Shown: piece after piece, positions 44,094-52,320 of the stretch
How the letters are laid out: each line of letters begins with the position of its first letter
How positions within the stretch are numbered: the stretch's first letter is position 1
From: Bradyrhizobium liaoningense
GTDB lineage: Bacteria > Pseudomonadota > Alphaproteobacteria > Rhizobiales > Xanthobacteraceae
NCBI RefSeq assembly: GCF_018130825.1
Contig: NZ_JAFCJS010000002.1
Coordinates: forward strand, 496,001 to 560,000
Reading direction: 5' to 3'
Length of the DNA: 64,000 nt
Notes under the pieces: generated by a model
Seen by the model: the letters and a program-made list of their open reading frames with translations, nothing else
Databases searched by the model: none
Told to the model about the DNA's origin: nothing
Program-made: the position numbers and the translations under genes

Positions 44094-44858
44094 TCACCCG
44101 TAAATATCGATCATCTTGGGATCCACGATCCGCAAAAGCGTCAGCGCTTCGCCCTCTATCGTCCGGACGCTTTGGACCCGGACGTCGAATTGCTCGATAT
44201 GTCGGCGATCGAACCAATAGCTCGCTGGCTCTTTCTTGACGGGTCCTACCCGATTCACGCCGGCGAGCGACACGCTCGCGCTCGATCGCAGATCGATATC
44301 GTCCCGAACCTTCAGTCCTCCGGCCGTGATACCTGGCCACTGCCATTTCTTGCCGGCCAGATCCTGTGCGATCAGGATTAAGGGCTCGCGTGTCATCCGC
44401 ATGATCCGGATGCCAGTCGCAGCTAGGCTGGCCTTGAAATCTTGAGAAAGTCCGATTATCGCGTCGAGCGAAATCTCTCCGATCGCTTGAAGCTTTGGTT
44501 TGATGAGGTATGGCGGAAGGATGAGGTCGGCAGAATATACGTCGGCCATTCGCTCTGCATTTCGCGAGCGCTCGTCCAAGGGGCGACCGATGTCGTCGGA
44601 ACGGCAGACGAACGACTGGCCTCGGTGGTGATGCCAATGCCCGAGCTCGTGACCGGTGCTGAACCTTTTCCTGTTCGGTTTCGCTCCGTCGCTCACATAG
44701 ATGATCGCTCGGTCCTTGAAGCCGATGATTTGAGCTTCGCAGCCGACGAGCCGCCTGTACAGGACTTGCGCGCCGACGCAATCGGCGATGGCGAGGAGGT
44801 CGATTTCCTTGGCCTCGGAAATGCCGAGTTCGACGAGGAGTTGTTCGGCCGGGCGCAA
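44094..44858 (-). CDS. ImmA/IrrE-family metallopeptidase
   Basis: The 254-aa protein has the DUF955 zincin motif STGHELGHWHHH (HExxH), followed by RNAERMADVYSADLILPPYL, the usual second half of the metal site. ImmA-type proteases cut or unlock repressors of mobile elements and stress genes. I chose the TTG at 44858, with AAGGA eight bases upstream, overlapping nothing. It lies last in a three-gene leftward operon, five bases after the 142-aa gene. A helical C-terminal extension of about 100 residues is unassigned. It could control the neighbouring sigma-like factor. Confidence 0.87.
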   Translation of the reverse strand: MRPAEQLLVELGISEAKEIDLLAIADCVGAQVLYRRLVGCEAQIIGFKDRAIIYVSDGAKPNRKRFSTGHELGHWHHHRGQSFVCRSDDIGRPLDERSRNAERMADVYSADLILPPYLIKPKLQAIGEISLDAIIGLSQDFKASLAATGIRIMRMTREPLILIAQDLAGKKWQWPGITAGGLKVRDDIDLRSSASVSLAGVNRVGPVKKEPASYWFDRRHIEQFDVRVQSVRTIEGEALTLLRIVDPKMIDIYG

Positions 44859-44862
44859 GAGG

Positions 44863-45291
44863 TCATTCCTTTAGCTTGCCGGACTCGTCGATAAGTCCGA
44901 GCCGCAGACAAGCTTCGAGGAAGCTGTCGAGATCGTCGTCGGATTCGATGCGTCGATTTCGCGCCGCTATAGTCATGTCGCCGGTAGCATCGACCTTCTT
45001 CTTGACGGCAGAGTGGATCTCGCGCTTCTTCGCCGGATCGAACGATAGGACCGAAGCGCTGAGGGGGGCTTGAGATTCGCGCGAACGCTGCCGGGCGGCC
45101 GCGAATTTCCGACGTTTCGCGGCGATTTCCGGATCTTGGAAAACCGCGTCGAAGCTTTCCAACAGATCGTTCGGATCCATGCCCAAACTGAGCAGGTACT
45201 CGTCCAACGCGGATCCCTCGAGCGAAAGAATCTCCTGCTGTATTTCTTCCAGGAGCTCTTCGCGAAACGTGAGTTCACGATCGGTCTCCAT
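44863..45291 (-). CDS. unknown acidic protein, middle gene of sigma/ImmA operon
   Basis: The 142-aa product is charged and helical (FREELLEEIQQEILSLEGSA, LDEYLLSLGMDPNDLLESFD) with a basic middle part. No helix-turn-helix is visible. It shares one base with the sigma-like stop (TGATG) and has AGGG before the ATG. The layout with an ImmA protease suggests a regulatory protein or protease target, as in repressor/ImmA pairs, but this is inference. Confidence 0.75.
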   Translation of the reverse strand: METDRELTFREELLEEIQQEILSLEGSALDEYLLSLGMDPNDLLESFDAVFQDPEIAAKRRKFAAARQRSRESQAPLSASVLSFDPAKKREIHSAVKKKVDATGDMTIAARNRRIESDDDLDSFLEACLRLGLIDESGKLKE

Positions 45292-45818
45292 CACAGTTTC
45301 CCTTCCTTGTAGAGGGAGGCACCCCACTTCTTCATTCTCTTCCTGACGGTTTCATAGTTCGTTACGTCCCACCCTGTTTCGGCGAGGATTTCGGCCCGCG
45401 TCGCATTGTCGTCCAGGAGGAGCAGCAGCGTTTTGACCTCCTCGTCGTCGCAGATCCGGTAGATCTGCTCGCGGAGGTACGCGTCATCCTGGGTAGGGCC
45501 CAGATCCCGCGCGAGCTCGATCGGGTCGGACGCATCGACGGACACGGCGACGAGCCTTTTCCCTTCAACACGACGGACCGTGGCGCTTCGGCGCCGATCA
45601 TTGGATGCGATGCTGTTCACCGCGCCCGACAGAACTTCGAATGCATCGCTTCCGGCCGTCGAATCCGGATTCAGCCAGCGCGCCTTGGCGCCCTGCAGCA
45701 GGTCATCCGCTTCCAAGGCAGTGCCACGCGCTTTCACCCGCGCCAAGGCGGCCAGCTTCTTCCGCTGGTCCGCAGTGAGCGTCAGCAATGCCGCCGCTTT
45801 GGGAGATTGATCGGTCAA
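45291..45818 (-). CDS. sigma-70-region-like protein
   Basis: The 175-aa product has LEADDLLQGAKARWLNPDST, NSIASNDRRRSATVRRVEGK and a helix-turn-helix-like end (ILAETGWDVTNYETVRKRMK), an ECF sigma-like order (region 2 then region 4). I chose TTG at 45818 because GGAGG lies seven bases upstream; ATG at 45839 lacks a site. Match to sigma factors is weak, so it may be a DNA-binding relative. It is the first gene of the leftward operon, divergent from the MBL gene, with a palindrome between them. Confidence 0.7.
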   Translation of the reverse strand: MTDQSPKAAALLTLTADQRKKLAALARVKARGTALEADDLLQGAKARWLNPDSTAGSDAFEVLSGAVNSIASNDRRRSATVRRVEGKRLVAVSVDASDPIELARDLGPTQDDAYLREQIYRICDDEEVKTLLLLLDDNATRAEILAETGWDVTNYETVRKRMKKWGASLYKEGKL

Positions 45819-45853
45819 TCGGCTTCCTCCGAAAGCCATAGCTCGCGAATCGA

Positions 45854-45899
45854 GCGAAGTCGGAAATAACATTTAGCGAATTTTCGCGTCCGACTTCGC
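45854..45899. promoter_or_regulatory. divergent-promoter palindrome
   Basis: GCGAAGTCGG (45854-45863) pairs perfectly with CCGACTTCGC (45890-45899); inside it GCGAA/TTCGC forms a second dyad at 45876-45887. It lies in the 146-base gap between the sigma-like operon and the MBL operon and would let one regulator control both. Confidence 0.65.
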
Positions 45900-45964
45900 G
45901 CCGGTGGCGAGCTTTAGAAGGTAGGGGCTCACTTCGAGCCGAAATACCATTCAGAAAGACGGAT

Positions 45965-47101
45965 ATGACAGCCAAACTGACCTTTCATCCCCTCGGCAAT
46001 GCCGACTGCACCCGCATCGACATGGCCAACGGCCGCAAGATGCTGGTCGATTACGCCGACATGCGCAATCCCGCCGACATGTGGGACGCCCGCATCGACC
46101 TGCCCGAGGTGCTCAAGGCCGACCTGCGCGCCGCCAAGCGCGACTATTATGACGTGGTCTGCTTCACTCATCTCGACGACGACCACTGCTGTGGTTCCGG
46201 CGACTTCTTCTGGCTCGAACATGCCGCGAAGTACCAGGGCGACGGCCGGATCAAGATCGACGAGTTGTGGGTGCCGGCCGCAGCGATCCTGGAGGACGGT
46301 TGTGAGGATAGCGCTCGCATCATCCGTCAGGAGGCGCGGCACCGGTTGCGCGTCGGCAAGGGCATCCGCGTCTTTTCGCGCCCGACCAAGCTCAAGGAAT
46401 GGCTGGAGAAGCAGGGTCTGACGCTGGAATCGCGCGCGCACCTCATCACCGACGCGGGCCAGTATGTGCCCGGCTTCTCGATGTTCGGTCCCGAGCGCGT
46501 CCAGTTCTTCATCCATAGCCCCTTCGGCTGGCATCAGAACGAGAGCGAGATCATTGACCGCAACCAGCACAGCGTGGTCTTTCAGGCGACGTTCCTGGAG
46601 GGACGCCGCGAGACCTGCGCGCTGTTCATGTCGGACATCAACTACGACTCGATCAACCAGATCGTGATCACGTCCAAGCGCCACGGCAACCAGGACCGGC
46701 TGCTGTGGGATATCTTCAAGATCCCGCACCACTGCTCCTACCTTTCGATCGGGCCGGAAAAGGGCGTCGACGTCACCAAGCCGACAGACGAGGTCAAGTG
46801 GCTGTGCGAGACTCAGGGGCGCGAGCGGTCCATCATGATATCCACCAGCTGGTCGATCCCGTCCAAGGGCAGCGACGAGGACCTCGATCCGCAGCCGCCG
46901 CACCGCCAGGCCGCCGCCTACTACCGGTCGGTCGCCGATCTCAAGGACGGCCAGTTCAAGGTCACCATGGACCTGCCTTCGAAGAGCAAGCCCAAGCCGA
47001 GCACCATCGAGATCACCGACCGGGGGGCCCAGTTGTTGCTCGTTTCCGCAACCGCCGCTGGCGCGGTGAGCGTCGCGGCGACCCCGGTGCGGGCAGGCTA
47101 G
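45965..47101 (+). CDS. ComEC-type metallo-beta-lactamase-fold protein
   Basis: The 378-aa product starts FHPLGNADCTRIDMANGRKM and has the metal motif THLDDDH (residues 68-74; HxDxDH as in ComEC rather than HxHxDH), then NQHSVVF (200-207), FMSDI (Asp224) and KIPHHCS (His255/His256). These are the ComEC/Rec2-like hydrolase residues, so it probably hydrolyses a phosphoester, nucleic acid or nucleotide. The last 20 residues are alanine/valine-rich and end in RAG. The next gene, E2-E1-JAB, starts two bases after the stop. No signal peptide or membrane segment is visible, so it is cytosolic. Confidence 0.9.
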   Translation: MTAKLTFHPLGNADCTRIDMANGRKMLVDYADMRNPADMWDARIDLPEVLKADLRAAKRDYYDVVCFTHLDDDHCCGSGDFFWLEHAAKYQGDGRIKIDELWVPAAAILEDGCEDSARIIRQEARHRLRVGKGIRVFSRPTKLKEWLEKQGLTLESRAHLITDAGQYVPGFSMFGPERVQFFIHSPFGWHQNESEIIDRNQHSVVFQATFLEGRRETCALFMSDINYDSINQIVITSKRHGNQDRLLWDIFKIPHHCSYLSIGPEKGVDVTKPTDEVKWLCETQGRERSIMISTSWSIPSKGSDEDLDPQPPHRQAAAYYRSVADLKDGQFKVTMDLPSKSKPKPSTIEITDRGAQLLLVSATAAGAVSVAATPVRAG

Positions 47102-47103
47102 GC

Positions 47104-49383
47104 ATGACGATCCACACGTGGTGGACCGCCTTCGGCGAGGCGGCGACGATCGACGGCGTCGCTTCCGGTCCGGCGCGTTCGTTCGTGGAAGCCGCGCTCG
47201 CCGGGCTGCCGGCGACCACGCTGGTCGAGATCAAGGATGACATGACGACCGGGTATGTCGGCGTCCATGTCGAGATCGACGTAGAACGCCCTCAGGACCT
47301 CGCCTACCCGATCCGCGCTCGGGAGCCGATCGGCATTCTCTTCTCGTCGCCGCACGTGCGTCCCGCGGTGCTGGCGCTGCGGAGCGACTTCCCGCACACC
47401 ATGCATCAGAATGGCGTGCCCGAAGAAATGCCGTTCTCACTGTGCGTCGACGATCGGCCGTGGCCGGAAGCCCGCCTGACCTACACGCCAACCGAATTCT
47501 CGCGGCTCATCCAGCTTTGGCTCGCCAAGGCGGCGCGCGGCGAGCTCCACGATCCGGCGCAACCGCCGGATCCGCTATTTTACGGCGCGGACATGGCTAT
47601 GGTCTTGCCGCGCAGCGTCTTCGATGCCGGCTCTGCGACCTCCGAATTCGCTGGCTTCGTGCGTGCCGATAACCAGGGCCTGGTGTTCGCCATTCCATCC
47701 AAGCAGGCCCCGCCAGGCGGTATCGCGCTGACGGTGATGGCTTTCGCGCTCCCGCCGCAAATCATCACCTCGATCCGGCGCCTACCTCGGACGCTGGAAA
47801 GTCTGGCCGCAGAACTCGCGCCGACCGGCCTTAGGCTGCTCGACGAGATCAAGGAGAGATTGAAGGCGTGGACCGGTATCGCCGGCGACGGCGCCAGGCG
47901 GATGGCCGGCCGGATCGCCATCGTCGTCGGTCTCCCTATTACCACCGAAGGAGGTCGCGGCGCCGACGACTTCCGCGCCTTCATCACCACTAACACCGCC
48001 GGCGAGATCGGGGTCCTTCTGGGCGTATTGCACGCCAACAACAGCAACGTCGGCAAGGGTTACGTCCGGGCGTTCCCCGAAGTGCCGATCGCGGGAGCTT
48101 CGTTACCTGTCGTGCCGGCGCAGGTTCATTTCGCTTTCGATCGAGACCTCGCGGCTTCGATCGCCGGCAACACGGTCGCGGACCGAAGGAAGGCCGTCAT
48201 GATCGGCGCCGGTTCGCTTGGCTCCCAACTCGGCATGGATCTCGCGCGCGAGGGCACTTTTGAGTGGACCATTGTGGACAGTGACGCGCTGTTGCCGCAC
48301 AACATGGCTCGCCATGCGCTGTTGGCCGACGAGATCGGTGCGCCAAAGGCCAACGCGTTGGCCAGGCAGATTTCGGCACTGCTCAACGAGGCCCAATCAG
48401 CGATCGTCACCGGCGTGCTCGCGCCGAACGCGGATCAGCAAAAGGCGCTGGATGCCGCCTATGCAGCCGCCTCCGTCATCATCGACGCATCGGCGTCGGT
48501 CGGCGTCGCCCGCCATTTGAGCGATCTGCCCTTTGCCGCAAGACGCGCCTGTGCCTTCTTCAATCCTTCGGGCACCGCCGTCGTACTTCTCACGGAAGAT
48601 GCACGGCGCGATATCACGCTGCGCGATCTCGAGGCGCAATATCACCGCCTGATCCTGACCGAGCCGTCGCTGGCAGATCATCTCGACGCTTCGCAAGGCG
48701 GCGTGCGCTACAGCGGCTCGTGCCGCTCGCTGACCAACAGGATCCCTGCGACCCGAGCCGCGCTCCTGAGCGCGCTGGCCGCAAGGGGCATCGCCGACTC
48801 GCTTTCGAGCGATGATGCTAAGGTGACGATCTGGACGCTCGGCGCGGACGGCTCGGTCTCCGTCGTGCAGCGAAACGGCGAACCCGTTACGCGCGCCGAG
48901 ATCGGCGCCTGGCAAGTAAGCTACGATCGCGGGTTCTTGGATCAGCTTTCCGCGCTACGCGATGAGCGTTTGCCCAATGAGACCGGCGGAGCCATCGTCG
49001 GCATCGCCGATTTCAGCCGTCAGGCTCTCCACCTTGCCCATGCGTTTCCCCAGCCGGAGGACAGTCTCGGCAGTCCGACACGGTTCGAACGTGGCGTGGT
49101 CGGCCTGGCCCAATCCATCGACGACGTCGCCCGCCGGTCGATGCACCAGGTGCGGTACCTCGGCGAATGGCACTCCCATCCGCGCTATGCGAATGCACGT
49201 CCGAGCGACACCGACATCGCCCAACTCGCTTATCTGGGCGGCGAGCTCGCGGCGGACGGGTTGCCCGGCCTGATGGCCATCGCGGCCCACCACGGCGACT
49301 TCTCGCTTCTCAGCTTCGACCCGTCGCTCTGCCGGGAGGAAGGGCGCATCCTCAGGGTTGCCATTCACCGTGGGCACGATTGA
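47104..49383 (+). CDS. E2-E1-JAB triple-domain ubiquitin-like conjugation protein
   Basis: The 759-aa protein joins three enzymes. An E2-like part (about 50-165) has a conserved-looking DFP...H and SLCVDDRPW, with Cys114 the candidate catalytic cysteine. An E1/ThiF-like part starts VMIGAGSLGSQLGMDLAREG (367-384), has VDSD (391-394) and a likely catalytic Cys540 in YSGSCRSLTN. A JAB/JAMM deubiquitinase-type part has Glu626 in NETGGAIVG and GEWHSHP...SDTD (His690, His692, Ser701, Asp704). The separate proteins in type II CBASS are Cap2 (E1-E2) and Cap3 (JAB), but here they are fused, in another order. The role is to attach a protein C-terminus to a target and remove it again. No Ubl or CD-NTase gene is seen beside it. 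Confidence 0.93.
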   Translation: MTIHTWWTAFGEAATIDGVASGPARSFVEAALAGLPATTLVEIKDDMTTGYVGVHVEIDVERPQDLAYPIRAREPIGILFSSPHVRPAVLALRSDFPHTMHQNGVPEEMPFSLCVDDRPWPEARLTYTPTEFSRLIQLWLAKAARGELHDPAQPPDPLFYGADMAMVLPRSVFDAGSATSEFAGFVRADNQGLVFAIPSKQAPPGGIALTVMAFALPPQIITSIRRLPRTLESLAAELAPTGLRLLDEIKERLKAWTGIAGDGARRMAGRIAIVVGLPITTEGGRGADDFRAFITTNTAGEIGVLLGVLHANNSNVGKGYVRAFPEVPIAGASLPVVPAQVHFAFDRDLAASIAGNTVADRRKAVMIGAGSLGSQLGMDLAREGTFEWTIVDSDALLPHNMARHALLADEIGAPKANALARQISALLNEAQSAIVTGVLAPNADQQKALDAAYAAASVIIDASASVGVARHLSDLPFAARRACAFFNPSGTAVVLLTEDARRDITLRDLEAQYHRLILTEPSLADHLDASQGGVRYSGSCRSLTNRIPATRAALLSALAARGIADSLSSDDAKVTIWTLGADGSVSVVQRNGEPVTRAEIGAWQVSYDRGFLDQLSALRDERLPNETGGAIVGIADFSRQALHLAHAFPQPEDSLGSPTRFERGVVGLAQSIDDVARRSMHQVRYLGEWHSHPRYANARPSDTDIAQLAYLGGELAADGLPGLMAIAAHHGDFSLLSFDPSLCREEGRILRVAIHRGHD

Positions 49384-49391
49384 GTTTTCGG

Positions 49392-50573
49392 ATGGAGGAA
49401 GCGATCTCGCCTAAAATCGGATTGGCTCTCTCAGGGGGCGGCTCCAGGGCAATGGCATTCCATCTTGGTTGCCTGAGAGCGCTCGACCAGCTCGGGCTGC
49501 TGCGTCGGATCGACGTCCTCTCGACCGTATCGGGCGGCAGCGTCATTGGCGCATTCTTCCACGCGCACGACGGCGACTTTGCGTCGTTCGAAACGAAGAT
49601 GCGCGAGATTCTGTCTCAAGGCCTTGCCAGGCGCATGTGCCGGAAACTGCTCAGCCCGCTCGGCCTGAAGGTGGCCGCAGCCTTCGTACTGATCGGCGCC
49701 GTGGCCGTCGTTGTAGCGCTGATCAGGACGATGGTAGGCGTACTCGAACTGATAACGCCTTCATCGCTCGCGCGGCATTTCGAATCTTTCGACGTCAGGT
49801 CACCTGTTCATCGCTTCGCGAGCCGAACCAGCCTGCTCGAAGCGGTGTTAGACGAACTTCTTTTCGGCGGTGCTTCGATGAGCGACCTGCGGCCCAAGCC
49901 TCATCTTGTCATCAATGCCACCGAGCTTAGAACCGGTTCGGCCTTCCGGTTCGGAACCAAGGAATCGGGCTCGTGGCGTTGGGGGAAGTTGCATCGAAAC
50001 GACGTGTCGGTCGCGCACGCCGTCGCCGCATCGGCCGCCTACCCGCTGTTTCTTCCGGCCTTCGACGAAACATTCACGTTCGACAACAAGGGCGCACTAC
50101 GAGCCGCGCGCGTGGCCCTGACGGACGGCGGGATCTACGATAATCTCGGTCTCGGCTGTCTCTGGCCAGACCGCTCGCCGGACGTCAGCCTCAACGTGAC
50201 GCCGGTCGATACGATTATCTGTTGCTCGGCGGGATACGGCCTGCGGCAGGAGCCTCCGAGCCAGTTCATGCTCGCGCGGATGTCGAGTGTCTTCGGCGCG
50301 CTGTTCGACCGCGCACAGAATGCCTCGATCCACCGACTGCACGAGGCGCAACGCTCCGGGCAGATCAAGCACTTCATTTTTCCCTATCTCGGCCAACTCG
50401 ATAAATCCTTGCCGGATCCGCCTCGCACCCTCGTGCGTCGCGAGGAGGCTCACGCTTATCCGACCGATTTCAACGCGATGTCGAAGGAGTGGATCGACCG
50501 GCTGAGTCTACGAGGCGAGCAACTGACCATGTGCTTGGCTCGCGCGCACATGCCCCATTTGATTGAAAAGTGA
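49392..50573 (+). CDS. patatin-like phospholipase with internal membrane segment
   Basis: The 393-aa product has the patatin oxyanion motif LALSGGGSRAMAF (11-23), the catalytic-serine motif VSGGS (Ser47), and Asp245 in LTDGGIYDNLG. A hydrophobic helix at about 93-116 suggests membrane attachment. Patatins hydrolyse phospholipids; CapV of CBASS is one. The gene follows E2-E1-JAB by eight bases, so it is in the same operon and is the candidate killing effector. ATG at 49392 is chosen; an in-frame TTG at 49380 overlapping the E2-E1-JAB stop is an alternative. The catalytic pair is intact, so it should be active. Confidence 0.9.
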   Translation: MEEAISPKIGLALSGGGSRAMAFHLGCLRALDQLGLLRRIDVLSTVSGGSVIGAFFHAHDGDFASFETKMREILSQGLARRMCRKLLSPLGLKVAAAFVLIGAVAVVVALIRTMVGVLELITPSSLARHFESFDVRSPVHRFASRTSLLEAVLDELLFGGASMSDLRPKPHLVINATELRTGSAFRFGTKESGSWRWGKLHRNDVSVAHAVAASAAYPLFLPAFDETFTFDNKGALRAARVALTDGGIYDNLGLGCLWPDRSPDVSLNVTPVDTIICCSAGYGLRQEPPSQFMLARMSSVFGALFDRAQNASIHRLHEAQRSGQIKHFIFPYLGQLDKSLPDPPRTLVRREEAHAYPTDFNAMSKEWIDRLSLRGEQLTMCLARAHMPHLIEK

Positions 50574-50580
50574 ACCGACT

Positions 50581-52320
50581 TCAACCATTCCTCGCATGCT
50601 CAAATCGCCGGATGAGGTAGTCGGCGATCTGATTCGACTCCACGAATACACCGATCTCGCTCAGGCGAGCGACATCCGAGGGATCCGCCGACAACCAGTT
50701 TTGACTTGTAACGGCCAGATTATCGTCATCCCAAGCCAGTATCTTTGCGTGCAGTCGCGGCTGGTGAATCGGTCGAAAACCGATGCCTTGTTTCGCGAGC
50801 TCACGCGTAAGGCCGGCGGCATCAATTCCAGAAAGTGGCCCGGTTGGCCGGCCGTAGAATAGGCCAACCTCGATACGACTCTCTCTGACAGCGGCCAGAG
50901 CAGGTATTATGATCATCGGCCGACCTGCAATGCCAATGCGATGGCTAGTGACGAAGATTCTCCTCGCAGCGGAATCACGCGCTTCGAGCACGAGCGCGCC
51001 ATGGTCCGGAGCCAGCAGTATCTTCATGCGCGCAGTGCGACCTGGCGGACGCCGAATTAGCTCTATTCGTCGGCCGAGGATCGTTAGATCGGTTGCAAAC
51101 TCATGCCACACGCCAGGTGATCCGAGCGACATTGAAGCGAGATGTCGCACCAACTGACCGACCAGCGCAGGTTCGCGGACCCGGATGGATGATTCGAAGC
51201 TGTCGAAGTCGGAAGACAACCAGTTGCACGATCCGACGATCGCCGACCATTGCCCTCTTCCGTCATCTGCGATGAGCAACTTGGCATGCGATCTCGTCGT
51301 GAACGAATGAATTCTGATTTGACCGCCCCACCCCGCCTCGTCGATAGCGCGCTGGAGGGCCGAGACGGCGCGTCTCGAGCTGGAAACGCTCGTTCCGTCG
51401 TCATCCTGTCCCCACATGACGCGTACAAGTGTTCCCTTCGACGCAGCGCTGACCAGCTTCGGCAATATCGCGGGGATGGACTTTTCGGAGATGAAGGTCG
51501 AGTGAATTATGACCTCCTCGCGAGCTTGCGCGAGGGCCCTGTCGAGCGCGGACGCGTGATCCTGCGCGTCGATCAAAAGATCATTCTGGTCGAACAGGGC
51601 GGTCGTAGTCGCCGCGGCCGGAGACGGGCGCAAGGGTTCGGGAGCGACGGAAACTGTCGTCTTCGCCTCGCTCTTCTTCAGGGACTGAGCAGCCGCCGAC
51701 CTAATCACCTCTCGCAGAGCAGGGTTTGCTCGCGCAGGTAAGCCCTCGATCGTGTCGTTCACAACCGTCACGACGGCAAATCGTTCGAGAAAACGATCGG
51801 GGCTCGCTTCGACGCGGACGATGACTTCGTCCTCCCCCTCCAAGGCTGCGAATAGCTCGGCCAAGTCCTCCTTGTCGTGATCGGGAGACTTTTGAAGATA
51901 GACCAAGTTCTCGCCAAGCTTCGCGAGTTCATTTTTATGGCGCGCGGCGATTTCGGACCGCCTGAAGACGCTGCCGGAGACCTGATCGATGAGGAAACCC
52001 ATCCAGCGGGGCGTGGTTACCGTAGGCGCCTGCAGCGATCCACTTTTGATCTGCGCTTGGCCACTCTCGGTCGCAACGAACGAAAGGCCATCGCTGCCCG
52101 CCGCCAATTCTACCCAACCCACCCGCATGAGCCGGATGAAAGCCTCGACGACGACCCGTCGCGGAAGACTCGAGCGTTGAGCTAGATCGGCGGCTGTCGC
52201 AGGCGTCCGCGCGACGGATTCGAGCATCAGATGCTCGATGAGGCTCCAACGCTTTCCCTTTTCGACATGGAAGCGGCGCCTGCCGCGAAGCACCGGGATC
52301 GCAACCTGCACGACGCTCAT
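50581..52320 (-). CDS. PLD-family nuclease, MkoB-like (Mokosh type I)
   Basis: The 579-aa protein has a winged-helix-like N-terminus (LMLESVARTPATAADLAQRS) and two HKD motifs: SHAKLLIADD followed by GSCNWLSSD near residue 360, and LHAKILAWDDDN followed by SQNWLSADPS near residue 545. Two HKDs make a complete phospholipase-D-type nuclease or phosphodiesterase. Its ATG overlaps the helicase stop by four bases (ATGA). The pairing with a kinase-like/SF1 helicase is the layout of the Mokosh type I anti-phage system (helicase with kinase domain plus PLD nuclease). Assignment rests on domain order only. Confidence 0.9.
   Translation of the reverse strand: MSVVQVAIPVLRGRRRFHVEKGKRWSLIEHLMLESVARTPATAADLAQRSSLPRRVVVEAFIRLMRVGWVELAAGSDGLSFVATESGQAQIKSGSLQAPTVTTPRWMGFLIDQVSGSVFRRSEIAARHKNELAKLGENLVYLQKSPDHDKEDLAELFAALEGEDEVIVRVEASPDRFLERFAVVTVVNDTIEGLPARANPALREVIRSAAAQSLKKSEAKTTVSVAPEPLRPSPAAATTTALFDQNDLLIDAQDHASALDRALAQAREEVIIHSTFISEKSIPAILPKLVSAASKGTLVRVMWGQDDDGTSVSSSRRAVSALQRAIDEAGWGGQIRIHSFTTRSHAKLLIADDGRGQWSAIVGSCNWLSSDFDSFESSIRVREPALVGQLVRHLASMSLGSPGVWHEFATDLTILGRRIELIRRPPGRTARMKILLAPDHGALVLEARDSAARRIFVTSHRIGIAGRPMIIIPALAAVRESRIEVGLFYGRPTGPLSGIDAAGLTRELAKQGIGFRPIHQPRLHAKILAWDDDNLAVTSQNWLSADPSDVARLSEIGVFVESNQIADYLIRRFEHARNG

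Noticed and set aside
43714..44781. Long leftward frame of 355 codons overlapping the 101-aa gene and the ImmA gene
   Set aside because: Arginine-rich, no motif, and both overlapped genes have better evidence (ribosome site, HELGH motif).
43640..45964. CD-NTase gene that would make this type II CBASS
   Set aside because: No GS...D-x-D nucleotidyltransferase motif was found in any gene between 43 and 57 kb by eye.
46705..47103. Upstream extension of the E2-E1-JAB frame over the MBL gene
   Set aside because: The extension is in another frame of the MBL gene; the ATG at 47104 directly after the MBL stop is the natural start.
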